Below are positions 25,312-33,365 of a stretch of 49,400 nt of DNA, one piece after another (position 1 is the stretch's first letter; every line of letters begins with the position of its first letter). The DNA comes from an uncultured Bacteroidales bacterium (GTDB lineage: Bacteria > Bacteroidota > Bacteroidia > Bacteroidales > Paludibacteraceae), in the NCBI GenBank assembly GCA_903830915.1, contig CAIKVR010000315.1, positions 1-49,400 of the forward strand, written 5' to 3'. The translations under genes were made by a program, and so were the position numbers. Below the pieces are notes generated by a model. The model was given only the letters and a program-made list of their open reading frames with translations. It was not told the origin of the DNA and did no database searches.

Positions 25312-26027
25312 TCGAAAAGACTCTGCAGTACTGCTAATGAATTTATATTATTGAATTCGGGGATATGCAAGCGGTAATACTCTAGCAGGTTTTTAAGCAG
25401 CTCTATTCGGCTCTCACGCGACAATATCAATTTCTCCAGCGTAGTGTAATCAGACTCCCTTAATTTCATAAACTGATTGGTGCTTTCCGGCTTAAGAAAA
25501 TGAATGTGCGCCGGTTTATTTTTCAGGATTACCCCATTCAACAAATCAAAATAACCTCCACTTTCATCAATATTTGCTTCGAATCCCAAAAACCTCGTCA
25601 GTTTCTGAAGAAAGACAAGATGAAAATTCTGAACCCCTGCATGGTTACAGTCCAGTTGTTGAATAGAATTCTCCAGGAAGAGGAACAAAGTCTCATCCGG
25701 TTCGGTTTGACGCAACGATTTAAAAAGCACTTCCGCTAAAAATAAAGCCAATGCATTCTTAACCGGATTTTCATAAATACTGCTGAAAGGATATAAAACC
25801 CGTATCTCCTTTATTTGCTGTATGTCTTTACCCGGAACATGCCTGACTTCAAGTTCGATAAGTGTAAGAGGTTGAAGAAACGATGAACGCACTACCGCCT
25901 TTTTCCGCCCAACCCCATAAACCATGTACGATACTCTGCCAAAATCACGGGTATAAATACAAACTATGCTGGCAGTATCGTTATATTTCGTTGTGTGAAG
26001 TATTATTCCGGTTGTTTTGTGTTGCAT
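25308..26027 (-). CDS. recO: DNA repair protein RecO
   Basis: 239 residues. N-terminal OB fold (GIILHTTKYNDTASIVCIYTRDFG, YMVYGVGRKK) and a helical C-terminal domain match RecO. It works with RecR to load RecA onto SSB-coated DNA in the RecFOR pathway. The zinc cysteines found in some RecO proteins are not evident. It converges on the LysM hydrolase with a 4-base overlap and is driven by its own promoter at 26047. Confidence 0.92.
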   Translation of the reverse strand: MQHKTTGIILHTTKYNDTASIVCIYTRDFGRVSYMVYGVGRKKAVVRSSFLQPLTLIELEVRHVPGKDIQQIKEIRVLYPFSSIYENPVKNALALFLAEVLFKSLRQTEPDETLFLFLENSIQQLDCNHAGVQNFHLVFLQKLTRFLGFEANIDESGGYFDLLNGVILKNKPAHIHFLKPESTNQFMKLRESDYTTLEKLILSRESRIELLKNLLEYYRLHIPEFNNINSLAVLQSLFD

Positions 26028-26046
26028 TGTCAGGGTTTTTCCGGCA

Positions 26047-26054
26047 CAAATATA
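26047..26054 (-). promoter_or_regulatory. -7 element of recO (TATATTTG on the minus strand)
   Basis: The plus strand reads CAAATATA, so the minus strand has TATATTTG, an exact -7 element 20 bases before the recO ATG. Confidence 0.55.
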
Positions 26055-26166
26055 CTAAATTCGGTCTTTTAATCATCTTATAATACGATTAAAACAAAGA
26101 TATATTCTACATTAATGCCTGAAAAATAGAGGTTTAAGAAAAAATACAAATATTTACTCTAAAGTC

Positions 26167-26197
26167 TTTGTAAATTCAAAAAAGTGCAGTATATTTG
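26167..26197 (+). promoter_or_regulatory. full consensus promoter for tRNA-Glu and rpsT
   Basis: TTTG at 26167-26170, a 19-base spacer, and TATATTTG at 26190-26197: the best match in the window to the Bacteroidetes consensus, as expected before a stable-RNA gene. Confidence 0.75.
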
Positions 26198-26242
26198 CAC
26201 CCGCAATTGAGGATAACAATTCTCATGCGCAAATGACCGAAA

Positions 26243-26314
26243 GGTCCCTTCGTCTATCGGTTAGGACGCCAGGTTTTCATCCTGGAAAGAGGGGTTCGAC
26301 TCCCCTAGGGACTA
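26243..26314 (+). tRNA. tRNA-Glu: tRNA-Glu (anticodon TTC)
   Basis: 72 bases. Acceptor arms GGTCCCT and AGGGACT pair (first pair G-T), D arm GTCTATCGGTTAGGAC, anticodon stem CCAGG/CCTGG with loop TTTTCAT (anticodon TTC at 26276-26278), T arm AGGGG-TTCGACT-CCCCT, discriminator A at 26314. CCA is not encoded. rpsT starts 35 bases downstream, so the two may share a transcript. Confidence 0.95.
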
Positions 26315-26349
26315 CAAAATTTAAAGAATTTTATCAGACAAAAATTAAG

Positions 26350-26604
26350 ATGGCTAATCACAAATCATCAATTAAAAGAATTCGTCAGACTGACAAGAAA
26401 AAGTTACACAACCGTTATTTTGCAAAAACTGCCCGTAACGCTGTTCGTAAATTACGTTCAACTTCTGACAAAACTGTTGCTGCAGAAATGTTGCCAAAAA
26501 TCAGTGCAATGCTTGATAAACTGGCAAAACGCAATATCATTCATAAAAACAAAGCAGGCAATCTGAAGTCGAAGTTGACTGTTTTTGTAAACAAACTCGC
26601 TTAA
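26350..26604 (+). CDS. rpsT: 30S ribosomal protein S20
   Basis: 84 residues beginning [13 protein letters not shown], lysine- and arginine-rich and helical, a full-length S20 that binds 16S rRNA early in 30S assembly. The frame is open upstream through the tRNA, but family length and the conserved MANHKS start fix the ATG at 26350. A strong terminator follows at 26627. Confidence 0.96.
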   Translation: MANHKSSIKRIRQTDKKKLHNRYFAKTARNAVRKLRSTSDKTVAAEMLPKISAMLDKLAKRNIIHKNKAGNLKSKLTVFVNKLA

Positions 26605-26626
26605 TAAGCTTCTTGTAAAAATACAG

Positions 26627-26658
26627 AAGCCCTTTTCCAATTGGAAAAGGGCTTTTTT
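26627..26658 (+). terminator. rho-independent terminator after rpsT
   Basis: AAGCCCTTTTCCAA and TTGGAAAAGGGCTT form a 14-bp perfect palindrome (26627-26654), followed by more T. Confidence 0.9.
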
Positions 26659-26722
26659 GTCATGTTTTAAATATCATGAAAAACCAAACTTATTTGGGTT
26701 CAATCTGATTCTTGTATAAAAT

Positions 26723-26753
26723 AAAAGCAACCTGCTATTTGCAGATTGCTTTT
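26723..26753 (-). terminator. terminator for the minus-strand cytochrome locus
   Basis: On the minus strand the arms AAAAGCAATCTGC and GCAGGTTGCTTTT pair with one G-U, loop AAATA, then TATTTTAT. It lies 23 bases past the stop of the gene at 26776. Confidence 0.75.
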
Positions 26754-26775
26754 ATTGCATTCTAAAAGAATAAAA

Positions 26776-27297
26776 TTATATTTTTTCTATAATCACACAT
26801 TCTGAAAGTTTCACATGTTTGTTTTCTTCACCCAGCATTTGGAATGATTCTTCATCGTAATCGAAGCCTGTACATTTTCCTTTAATGGTAATGATATCGC
26901 CTTCTTTGAACTTTGCAACAAGTGACTTGTTTCTAGCCACTGAGGCACTATCCAACTGACAATTAATCCCAACTGCTTTTCCCACTAAATCGATGGTAAC
27001 ATTACCAGAATCTTCGATTTTTTTGGAGGCAATTTTACCCGTAGTTTCAATGATTTTAGGGCCATTCTCTCCAATAAAATTAGGTATTGCACTGGTTTTC
27101 CCAGCTTTAACCCAATCTGCTTCTACTTGTTTAAGAAGATCTTCAGCGTTCAATGTTATTTCAGGTTTTAAATCCGCAGGTGTAGTTCTGTTGTTTTGGC
27201 AATATACAAATGCATAATATACATATCCACCTCCACCTATTGCTCCGGTAAGTGCAAGGAGCAATATCACGTAAATAATTTTCTTTTTAGTTGTCAT
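26776..27297 (-). CDS. membrane-anchored OB-fold protein (tRNA_anti-like)
   Basis: 173 residues. One N-terminal membrane helix (about 7-30, with a GAIGGGGY stretch), then a soluble part with NAEDLLKQVEAD and an OB-fold region (about 85-173: IIETTGKIASKK, GDIITIKGKCTGFDYD, VKLSECVI) resembling the tRNA_anti-like family. Such domains in cell-envelope proteins need not bind nucleic acid. It is the last gene of the minus-strand cytochrome locus, 14 bases after yceI, and likely faces the periplasm. Function unknown. Confidence 0.7.
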   Translation of the reverse strand: MTTKKKIIYVILLLALTGAIGGGGYVYYAFVYCQNNRTTPADLKPEITLNAEDLLKQVEADWVKAGKTSAIPNFIGENGPKIIETTGKIASKKIEDSGNVTIDLVGKAVGINCQLDSASVARNKSLVAKFKEGDIITIKGKCTGFDYDEESFQMLGEENKHVKLSECVIIEKI

Positions 27298-27311
27298 ATT
27301 TCTAATTATTA

Positions 27312-27872
27312 CTATTTGGTGTAGGGAGTGTACGTAAAGTCTACATATACTTCAATGTCTTTCTGAATTTTATCTTTCACAATTGCAGGAATAACAATTG
27401 CAAATTGCTCAGCAGTAACAGTAAAAGCGGCTGTAGCTTTAATTTTGCCATCTTTTACTACTGCAGTTCCTTCTTTTTTGATAGTAACGGATTTACCATG
27501 CATTTCCAAAATTCCTTCAACCATACGTTTGTATGTTCCATTCTTGCTGAAATCAATTGATGCAATATCAATTACTTTGGCTTTAAACTTTACTTTAGGG
27601 TATTTTGCAGATTCCACATAGTTTTCGTTAAAATGCTCCTCTACCAATTGATTGTCAAATTTAAAGTCTCTTAAGAAAGCACTTACAATCATATCACCTG
27701 TTTTTACGTCCAGAATACTTGTAATCTGATGGTTATGTGCTTCAATTTCTTTTACTGGAGTTTTGGAGTGAATCCAAACATGACCGGTTTTCGTAATAAA
27801 TTTATCCTGAGCTTTTAAGTTGCTTATCAAAGCTAACGATAACACTAATGTTACTAATACATACTTTTTCAT
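27312..27872 (-). CDS. YceI family periplasmic lipid-binding protein
   Basis: 186 residues with a signal peptide (about 1-21). The body is a YceI-type lipocalin-like barrel: FITKTGHVWIHSKTP, ITSILDVKTGDMIVSAFLRDFKFDN, MVEGILEMHGKSVTI. YceI proteins bind isoprenoids such as polyprenyl chains or quinone-like molecules and are often encoded with cytochromes. Here it follows the DUF5777 gene in the cytochrome locus, which suggests a quinone- or isoprenoid-related role in electron transfer; this is inference. Confidence 0.85.
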   Translation of the reverse strand: MKKYVLVTLVLSLALISNLKAQDKFITKTGHVWIHSKTPVKEIEAHNHQITSILDVKTGDMIVSAFLRDFKFDNQLVEEHFNENYVESAKYPKVKFKAKVIDIASIDFSKNGTYKRMVEGILEMHGKSVTIKKEGTAVVKDGKIKATAAFTVTAEQFAIVIPAIVKDKIQKDIEVYVDFTYTPYTK

Positions 27873-27907
27873 TTTGTTATTTTTTTAATTGTTTATATTT
27901 TTGAAAA

Positions 27908-28819
27908 TTATAATCCTACCTGTTTTTCTATTTCTGTACTTTTGTCTTTTCTTGGAATTAATGGGAAAACACGTGAAATTTTAAATCCTAGACGAACATC
28001 TCCTTTCATCCAGTTGTTAGTTGTTCCTGTTATGAAACCACGTTCAGTGTTCCAGACCGCATTGGTAACAAACAATTGAAATACATGTCCACCGGTTTCA
28101 ATATCAAATCCTACAGCTAATGGATTATAGGTTGAGGCTGAATGTGCTGTTAACGAGTGATAGTATTCAACATTTAAACTTACGCGGCTATTAAGTTTGT
28201 ATCTACCACCAATACCAATAGCAAAAACATTGTTTTGATCAGCAGGGTCAACTACAAGGTTTCTATGAACAAAAGTTGGCATTAACTGTAACGAAAGATT
28301 TTCAGTAAACTTTCTAGCTATTAAAATTTGGCTGGTATATGAAAATCTGTTTGCATATAAACTATCAGCCGTTGTAACCGGATTTGATCCTTTCATATCA
28401 GCACCCAAGAATAAGGAAACTGAAACCGGCATATTAATTTTTCCTGTTGATTGTCTCAAAGCAGAAAATTTCAAAAATCCATCTACTGTTTTTTCCATAG
28501 CAGCTCGTCCAAGACCAACCATTAACCAATCATTAATACCATAATCCAATGTGATATGAACATTACTTTGATCTAATCCAAATGCATTATAAGAGTCAGT
28601 TATCAGTCCAAATCTGTGGTCAATTCTAAAATCAAGTTGACCAGTTTGCATTCTTTCTATTGATTGACCATTTATTAACCGCGTGGCTTTAAATGTACCA
28701 GCTGTATATTCTGTTCTAGCTTCAGTTTCGGCATCAAGTAATTTATCTAAGTCCTGTGACATTAATTTCGTGCTACTTAGTAGTACAATTACTACCGTAA
28801 AAAATAATTTTGTTTTCAT
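27908..28819 (-). CDS. DUF5777-type outer-membrane beta-barrel protein
   Basis: 303 residues with a signal peptide (about 1-21, ending LMSQ). The sequence is a series of short amphipathic beta-strands (GQLDFRIDHRFG, VHITLDYGINDWLMVGLGR, GKINMPVSVSLFLGADM, VSLNVEYYHSL) and matches the DUF5777 family of Bacteroidetes, predicted to be an outer-membrane barrel. In this phylum such genes are commonly found with YceI and cytochrome genes. It may be a porin or a scaffold for the neighbouring lipoproteins. Confidence 0.75.
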   Translation of the reverse strand: MKTKLFFTVVIVLLSSTKLMSQDLDKLLDAETEARTEYTAGTFKATRLINGQSIERMQTGQLDFRIDHRFGLITDSYNAFGLDQSNVHITLDYGINDWLMVGLGRAAMEKTVDGFLKFSALRQSTGKINMPVSVSLFLGADMKGSNPVTTADSLYANRFSYTSQILIARKFTENLSLQLMPTFVHRNLVVDPADQNNVFAIGIGGRYKLNSRVSLNVEYYHSLTAHSASTYNPLAVGFDIETGGHVFQLFVTNAVWNTERGFITGTTNNWMKGDVRLGFKISRVFPLIPRKDKSTEIEKQVGL

Positions 28820-28858
28820 ATTGTTTTTGTTATATTTTTTTACTTTTACGATTATCTA

Positions 28859-29278
28859 TTATTTTTCTGGAGCACCTGCCTCAAGCCATTTATTGATAAT
28901 TGACAATTCAGTTGCAGTAAGCAAAATTGCTTGTGGTTTCATTAATTTTAGATCAGTCCCATTCTGATTAACAGCTAAATATAGATTACTCTTTTTGTAA
29001 TCAGCCAAGGTAATTGTTGTGACTGGAGTTGGTGTTTGTTTTACCCAAATACTCATCACATCTGTGTAAGACGTTGGATCACATGCGATTTTTACCCCAC
29101 CGGCTAATAATTTTACATTGGCATCGTGACATTGAGCACAATTATTTTTTCCCGCTTTAAAGATATTCGAAACTTCTTTGTACGTAAATGTTGTTACAAC
29201 TGGTTCGCGGTTGTTCTCGCACGAACTAAGGAAAGCCACAAAGGCAATTAATAATAATGAATTAAATTTTCTTTTCAT
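28859..29278 (-). CDS. monoheme cytochrome c lipoprotein
   Basis: 139 residues. Lipoprotein signal peptide with C20 in the lipobox FLSSC. One heme c attachment motif C47-A-Q-C50-H51; a Met in LKLMKP toward the C-terminus is a candidate sixth ligand. The ending ATELSIINKWLEAGAPEK is typical of the small cytochrome c-like domains in Bacteroidetes. It should carry electrons at a membrane surface. It is encoded after CcsA and ResB, which would attach its heme. Confidence 0.85.
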   Translation of the reverse strand: MKRKFNSLLLIAFVAFLSSCENNREPVVTTFTYKEVSNIFKAGKNNCAQCHDANVKLLAGGVKIACDPTSYTDVMSIWVKQTPTPVTTITLADYKKSNLYLAVNQNGTDLKLMKPQAILLTATELSIINKWLEAGAPEK

Positions 29279-29330
29279 TTTGATGATAAATTTTTAAAAT
29301 TAATATTATGTTATTTGTTTGTATTTTAGA

Positions 29331-30128
29331 TTATTGACCTGAATATACATGAACACTATTTTGGGCTGAAGGCAAATAATTGATTCCAAACCAGCATATT
29401 AGTAAAATGAGAAACGAAAATGCCAAAATCCACAACGGTCCAATTACTTTGTAGGGATGATTGAATCTATAATGTAAATACACTAAATAGCCAAGCCATG
29501 TAATAAATGCCCAGGTTTCCTTTGGATCCCATGTCCAATAATTTCCCCATGCCTGTTTTGCCCACAATGCCCCAAAGATCAAACCCATAGTAATGAAAGC
29601 GTAACCCAAATAAACCAGATTGTCGGCCAATTGAATTATTGATTTGTCTAATTTGGTTTTGTAATTTTGAAACAATCCTTTGATTGCAACCAATGCTGCT
29701 CCGGCTAAAAAAGCATAAGCAATAATGTAAACAATAACATGCGGTATAAACCAAACGCTTTGTAGTGCAGGCATTAATGTTTTATTATGCATTTCAGGTT
29801 TTAAATAATTCAGCAGCAAAAATAAAATGGTCATCAATAAGCAATAGACCAAAAACCAACGATACTGCCATTTTATATAAGTCACATAACCAATCAACGA
29901 CAAAAACAAAGCATACCAAAGCCGGGTTTCACCCAGAGTTTTAAAAGGAGGTCGACCCAGCGAAATCCATAAAATAGTGACAAATGATATAATCAACAAA
30001 ATCCCCAGTGAAACGGATATATGAATCAGACTTTTTGTGTTTTTATTGGTTTTCAGCAACGACAAAAGTGCAACCACAAAGAAAAGGGTTGAAGCAAAGA
30101 AAAAAACCGAATAATTAGACCATTCCAT
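29331..30128 (-). CDS. ccsA: cytochrome c maturation protein CcsA (heme handling)
   Basis: 265 residues, about eight membrane segments. The WWD heme-binding signature is clear (WGNYWTWDPKETWAF), with flanking histidines in HVIVYIIAY and FNHPYKV. CcsA and ResB form the system II synthetase that exports heme and ligates it to CXXCH motifs. It follows resB by three bases. Confidence 0.9.
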   Translation of the reverse strand: MEWSNYSVFFFASTLFFVVALLSLLKTNKNTKSLIHISVSLGILLIISFVTILWISLGRPPFKTLGETRLWYALFLSLIGYVTYIKWQYRWFLVYCLLMTILFLLLNYLKPEMHNKTLMPALQSVWFIPHVIVYIIAYAFLAGAALVAIKGLFQNYKTKLDKSIIQLADNLVYLGYAFITMGLIFGALWAKQAWGNYWTWDPKETWAFITWLGYLVYLHYRFNHPYKVIGPLWILAFSFLILLICWFGINYLPSAQNSVHVYSGQ

Positions 30129-30131
30129 AGT

Positions 30132-31352
30132 TTATTTTTTTCCTCTCCAAAACACAAATAATGAACCAACTATCATCATAAATAAACCCATATAAACAAC
30201 CGGTTGCCAAGGGTCATTTACTAATTCAATAATTGTACTATCCGACCATTTAGCTTTGTCTCTATTAAAATCCACAATGTACATTTGCCAGCCAAGGTAA
30301 GTGTATGGATTGTTTATCGAAATTTGTTTTGAGAATGTGTGTTTTCCATTATTAATATAGAGCAAAACTTTATATTCTTTATCAGCAGGAGGTAGCATCA
30401 CAAGCATGTGCTCTGAATCTAAACTCAAATACATTTTTGTAATCAGGTTACCTCCACAACTTAACCAGCCGGTAAGTTGTTTGTTAGTTTGCACATTTCG
30501 GGCACTTACGTATGCTGCAGGAGCAGTACCAATTGAATCAAAAGCAACGATTTTAGTCCCGGTTAATTCGGCACTTGGTAAATATTGAAGAACTTTTATG
30601 TTCCAGTTTTTTAAAATAATGGAATTGTTGGACTTTGCTTCCAACGTGTTTTTACCCGATTTCACACTAATCATAGTAGTTGTACTATCCATGATGGTAA
30701 TTCTCGGGTTATATGTTTCTAAACTAAATTCTTTTTGTTTCAACGAAAAAGGTAAAATATTCATTTCTCCTTTTTCACCGAAAGCGATGTTAGCGTATTT
30801 TGCTGTTGATACGCTTATTCTAAGGTGAGTCTGGTCAATAGAGCCAAAGTTTGCAGCCACAATAGTTACCCAAAGTCCTAAATGATTCAGGATAAACCAA
30901 AAATTACTTTTTTTCAGCGGGTAAAGTCGTTTAATTGTGGCAAATCCTAAACTAAAAAGTAAGAGAAGTAAACTAAAAGCATAAATCCAGGAACTGGCTA
31001 TGGTATTTAGTCCAAGTTTTGAGATGAAAGTATTTGTTGATGTTCCCTGAGTTAATAAACCCATTATGAGTGTAACTACAGTAAAACCTACAATAGAACT
31101 TATTGCGGCTTTAGTTGAGGATAGCCAACTTACAATGGAAGAACCTCTGAATTTCCAATTTCCAATGATTATTAAGGAAATAATCAAAAATAAGACAACT
31201 ATATTCCGGGGAAAGATTAATTTTTCGAGATGAAGATTTCCAAAAACTACCTGAGTAATTATGCCAAAGCTAATTACTATTGCAACAATAAGAAAACTAA
31301 CTGAATAGCTTACTTCTTTGCTGTTTTGATTGGTTTTTGAAGAAAGTGACAT
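30132..31352 (-). CDS. resB: cytochrome c maturation protein ResB/Ccs1
   Basis: 406 residues. Four membrane segments (three near 15-150, one at about 150-170) followed by a large periplasmic domain and a final helix (PVVYMGLFMMIVGSLFVF). The DPWQPVVYMGLFMMIVG end is typical of ResB. It partners with CcsA, three bases downstream, in system II cytochrome c synthesis. On the minus strand it begins 26 bases after the terminator at 31378-31412, so it is probably reached by read-through from the lipoprotein gene or by its own promoter. Confidence 0.88.
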   Translation of the reverse strand: MSLSSKTNQNSKEVSYSVSFLIVAIVISFGIITQVVFGNLHLEKLIFPRNIVVLFLIISLIIIGNWKFRGSSIVSWLSSTKAAISSIVGFTVVTLIMGLLTQGTSTNTFISKLGLNTIASSWIYAFSLLLLLFSLGFATIKRLYPLKKSNFWFILNHLGLWVTIVAANFGSIDQTHLRISVSTAKYANIAFGEKGEMNILPFSLKQKEFSLETYNPRITIMDSTTTMISVKSGKNTLEAKSNNSIILKNWNIKVLQYLPSAELTGTKIVAFDSIGTAPAAYVSARNVQTNKQLTGWLSCGGNLITKMYLSLDSEHMLVMLPPADKEYKVLLYINNGKHTFSKQISINNPYTYLGWQMYIVDFNRDKAKWSDSTIIELVNDPWQPVVYMGLFMMIVGSLFVFWRGKK

Positions 31353-31377
31353 GTGAAATCAGTAAAGTAATAAATGG

Positions 31378-31412
31378 AAAAATAGGGTTGAAATTTCATC
31401 AACCCTATTTTT
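31378..31412. terminator. bidirectional terminator-like hairpin between the heme lipoprotein gene and resB
   Basis: AAAAATAGGGTTGA (31378-31391), a 7-base loop, TCAACCCTATTTTT (31399-31412): a perfect 14-bp stem with A and T tails on both sides. On the minus strand it should end, at least partly, transcripts of the gene at 31434-32669 and so lower expression of resB onward. Confidence 0.85.
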
Positions 31413-31433
31413 TCTTGAATTTTTTAAAACAAT

Positions 31434-32669
31434 TTATTTAGCAGCTACAGTAGCAAAGCTAAGTTTCAAGTTAGTTTTGATTAAGTGCTGATTATTAGCA
31501 TTATCAAATGTAGCAAAACCAAACATGTATGTTTTAGCGATGTCAAATTGAGCATCATAAGTCTTGTCAGTTGTTGCTAATTTTCTGATTACCTTAATAA
31601 CCCAACCTTTACCACTAACGTAAGTTGAATAAGAGGTAATATCACCATTTGATTCAACCAATGGGCCACCATTCAATGTATAAGTGATTTTTTTAGAACC
31701 AAGGAATGAATAATCAGTTGTAGTAGTTGGATCAATTTTAGTAGCATCTTCCAATGTCAAAACTCCGTTTGCATCAACAGCTGTAACCAATTTTGCTGCT
31801 TTACTAGTTACATCAGATTGTTTAATGAATGCAACACCTGTCATTACATACTTAGGAACTGCAATAGCTTTTGTTCCTCCAGTTGGAATAAGGTTTTGAG
31901 TATTTGAAGTTCCTAAAGCATAGGCTGTGGAAACAGCATCTGCACCAACACGACCACCTTTTACTGCTTTAGTAGTTACAACCACAGAACCGGCAGATGT
32001 TGCTACAGAGTCAGTTGTAATGTATGCATCTGCAGTTTGGTTATTTGCTTGAGCTCCTGCACTTCTCCAAAACCATACATCGGCAGTAAACCCAGTCATA
32101 ACATCACTAGCATCTTTAAATTTTGCTGTATAATGGTTTCCGTATTTAGGAGTTACTCCATAGTGACAGGTCGACAAACAAGTTGATTTATTCCAAGCTG
32201 CATTATCAGTAATTGGGAAAAGCATTGCAAATTGATCTTGACCAAATTGACCTACTTTAGTTGTGTCAGTAATTGAAGCAGGTCGAGTCCAAAGTTTAGT
32301 TTTTGCATCAAAATACCAAGCCCTGTTATCAGTGCTTTGTGTTAAGTCAGCCAATTCTACTAAGAAGTAGATATTGTTAGCATCGTATTGTGAACGAACC
32401 GTGAAATTTTCGGTTTTTCCCAGAAAAAGAGTGTAGATTTTCCCGAATAAAGTAGTGTCTGGAACTTCTACAGTGTTAGTAGATAATTTGTTACAGTTAG
32501 CCCAAGATGCATCAATGCTAGCATCAGCAGATATAGCTCCGGTAGCTAATAATGAAATAAGATCAGTTGAACTGGTACTTGGTTCAGCTACAACTGGATC
32601 AGTTTTACAACTTTGCATGGTGCCCATTAATGCAACCGCTGCCAATAGAATTAGATTTTTTGTTTTCAT
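31434..32669 (-). CDS. heme-binding lipoprotein related to ethylbenzene dehydrogenase gamma subunit
   Basis: 411 residues. Lipoprotein-type signal peptide with the Cys at about 21 (MQSC). The body resembles the EB_dh (ethylbenzene dehydrogenase-related) heme-binding beta fold, with IDASWANCNKL at the start, IYFLVELAD and GQDQFAMLFP. A C164-LST-C168-H169 motif has three residues between the cysteines, a CX3CH spacing rather than CX2CH. In DMSO-reductase-type enzymes such subunits bind heme b and pass electrons; here no molybdenum subunit is nearby, so it may act as a stand-alone electron carrier. It is the first structural gene after the Rrf2 regulator. Confidence 0.75.
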   Translation of the reverse strand: MKTKNLILLAAVALMGTMQSCKTDPVVAEPSTSSTDLISLLATGAISADASIDASWANCNKLSTNTVEVPDTTLFGKIYTLFLGKTENFTVRSQYDANNIYFLVELADLTQSTDNRAWYFDAKTKLWTRPASITDTTKVGQFGQDQFAMLFPITDNAAWNKSTCLSTCHYGVTPKYGNHYTAKFKDASDVMTGFTADVWFWRSAGAQANNQTADAYITTDSVATSAGSVVVTTKAVKGGRVGADAVSTAYALGTSNTQNLIPTGGTKAIAVPKYVMTGVAFIKQSDVTSKAAKLVTAVDANGVLTLEDATKIDPTTTTDYSFLGSKKITYTLNGGPLVESNGDITSYSTYVSGKGWVIKVIRKLATTDKTYDAQFDIAKTYMFGFATFDNANNQHLIKTNLKLSFATVAAK

Positions 32670-32782
32670 AAAAGTTTTTTTTTGAATAAATAGTTATTTT
32701 ACTAATTTGTTGATTTATATTATGTTTACACTATAATATCAGATTTTTTTAAAGTTTTGTAATCCCTAAATATTGACTGTTT

Positions 32783-32799
32783 GCTATCGCATTAGTAGT
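32783..32799. promoter_or_regulatory. predicted Rrf2 operator, distal copy (imperfect)
   Basis: GCTATC-GCATT-AGTAGT, an imperfect version of the 32831 dyad. It lies 114 bases upstream of the heme lipoprotein start, between that gene and the regulator. Confidence 0.5.
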
Positions 32800-32830
32800 A
32801 TTCTGAATTAAAAAAATAGATTTTAATCAC

Positions 32831-32851
32831 ATACTATCGCATTGATAGTAT
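32831..32851. promoter_or_regulatory. predicted Rrf2 operator, perfect dyad
   Basis: ATACTATC-GCATT-GATAGTAT: two perfect 8-base arms around a 5-base centre. It shares its centre and arm sequence with the copies at 32783 and 33366. Confidence 0.65.
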
Positions 32852-32866
32852 TTTGAGAGAAAAAAA

Positions 32867-33319
32867 TTAATTCGCTAAAGTTAGTTGGCTTTGATCCAAA
32901 TCTTTACATTCGTAATAAGTTTCTTCCAAAATTTGAGCTAAATTTTTCTTCGATAAAATAGCTTCCAAATCTACTTTAAATTCGTTCCAATAATTTCTTC
33001 CTTTGCAATCGTGCAATGATCTGTCGCAAAAACTCAAATTATTAATACATTCAATCACTACTATTTGCTCAAATGCAGTATAAATGTCTAACATTGAAAT
33101 TTCTTCAGCAGCACGCGTGAGTCTGTATCCACTTCCTTTACCTTTTGAGTTAGTTATTAGACCTTTTAGTTTTAATGAAGCGATGATTGGATCAAGATAT
33201 TTGAGAGAAATTTTTTGATTCTTTGCAATGTCTTTTTGTAACATTCCATTCGAACTGGTTGAATTAGCAATTTCAATCATTGTCCTTAAACCGTACCTTA
33301 TTTTTGAGTTAACTCTCAT
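32867..33319 (-). CDS. Rrf2 family transcriptional regulator with Fe-S-type cysteines
   Basis: 150 residues from the ATG at 33319. An upstream in-frame TTG at 33343 overlaps the -7 element (33341-33348), so it is not the start. The winged helix-turn-helix covers about 1-70 (KIRYGLRTMIEIA, KYLDPIIASLKLKGLI, GKGSGYRL). Cysteines C91, C98 and C105 match the positions of the Fe-S ligands in IscR and NsrR, though spacing is C-X6-C-X6-C. It may sense iron-sulfur status, nitric oxide or redox state. Three similar dyads, one just upstream of its own promoter and two before the next gene, suggest autoregulation and control of the cytochrome locus. Confidence 0.88.
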   Translation of the reverse strand: MRVNSKIRYGLRTMIEIANSTSSNGMLQKDIAKNQKISLKYLDPIIASLKLKGLITNSKGKGSGYRLTRAAEEISMLDIYTAFEQIVVIECINNLSFCDRSLHDCKGRNYWNEFKVDLEAILSKKNLAQILEETYYECKDLDQSQLTLAN

Positions 33320-33340
33320 TTGATTAAAGAAATTTTTCCG

Positions 33341-33348
33341 CAAATATA
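33341..33348 (-). promoter_or_regulatory. -7 element of the Rrf2 gene (TATATTTG on the minus strand)
   Basis: Plus strand CAAATATA; on the minus strand an exact TAnnTTTG 21 bases before the ATG at 33319. Confidence 0.6.
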
Positions 33349-33365
33349 TTATGAAAATAAATACG

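Noticed and set aside
26233-26349. N-terminal extension of rpsT through the tRNA
   Set aside because: The sequence is a well-formed tRNA-Glu; S20 starts at MANHKS (26350).
33320-33343. TTG start for the Rrf2 regulator
   Set aside because: The codon overlaps the minus-strand TATATTTG -7 element; the Rrf2 family start MRVNSK at 33319 fits.
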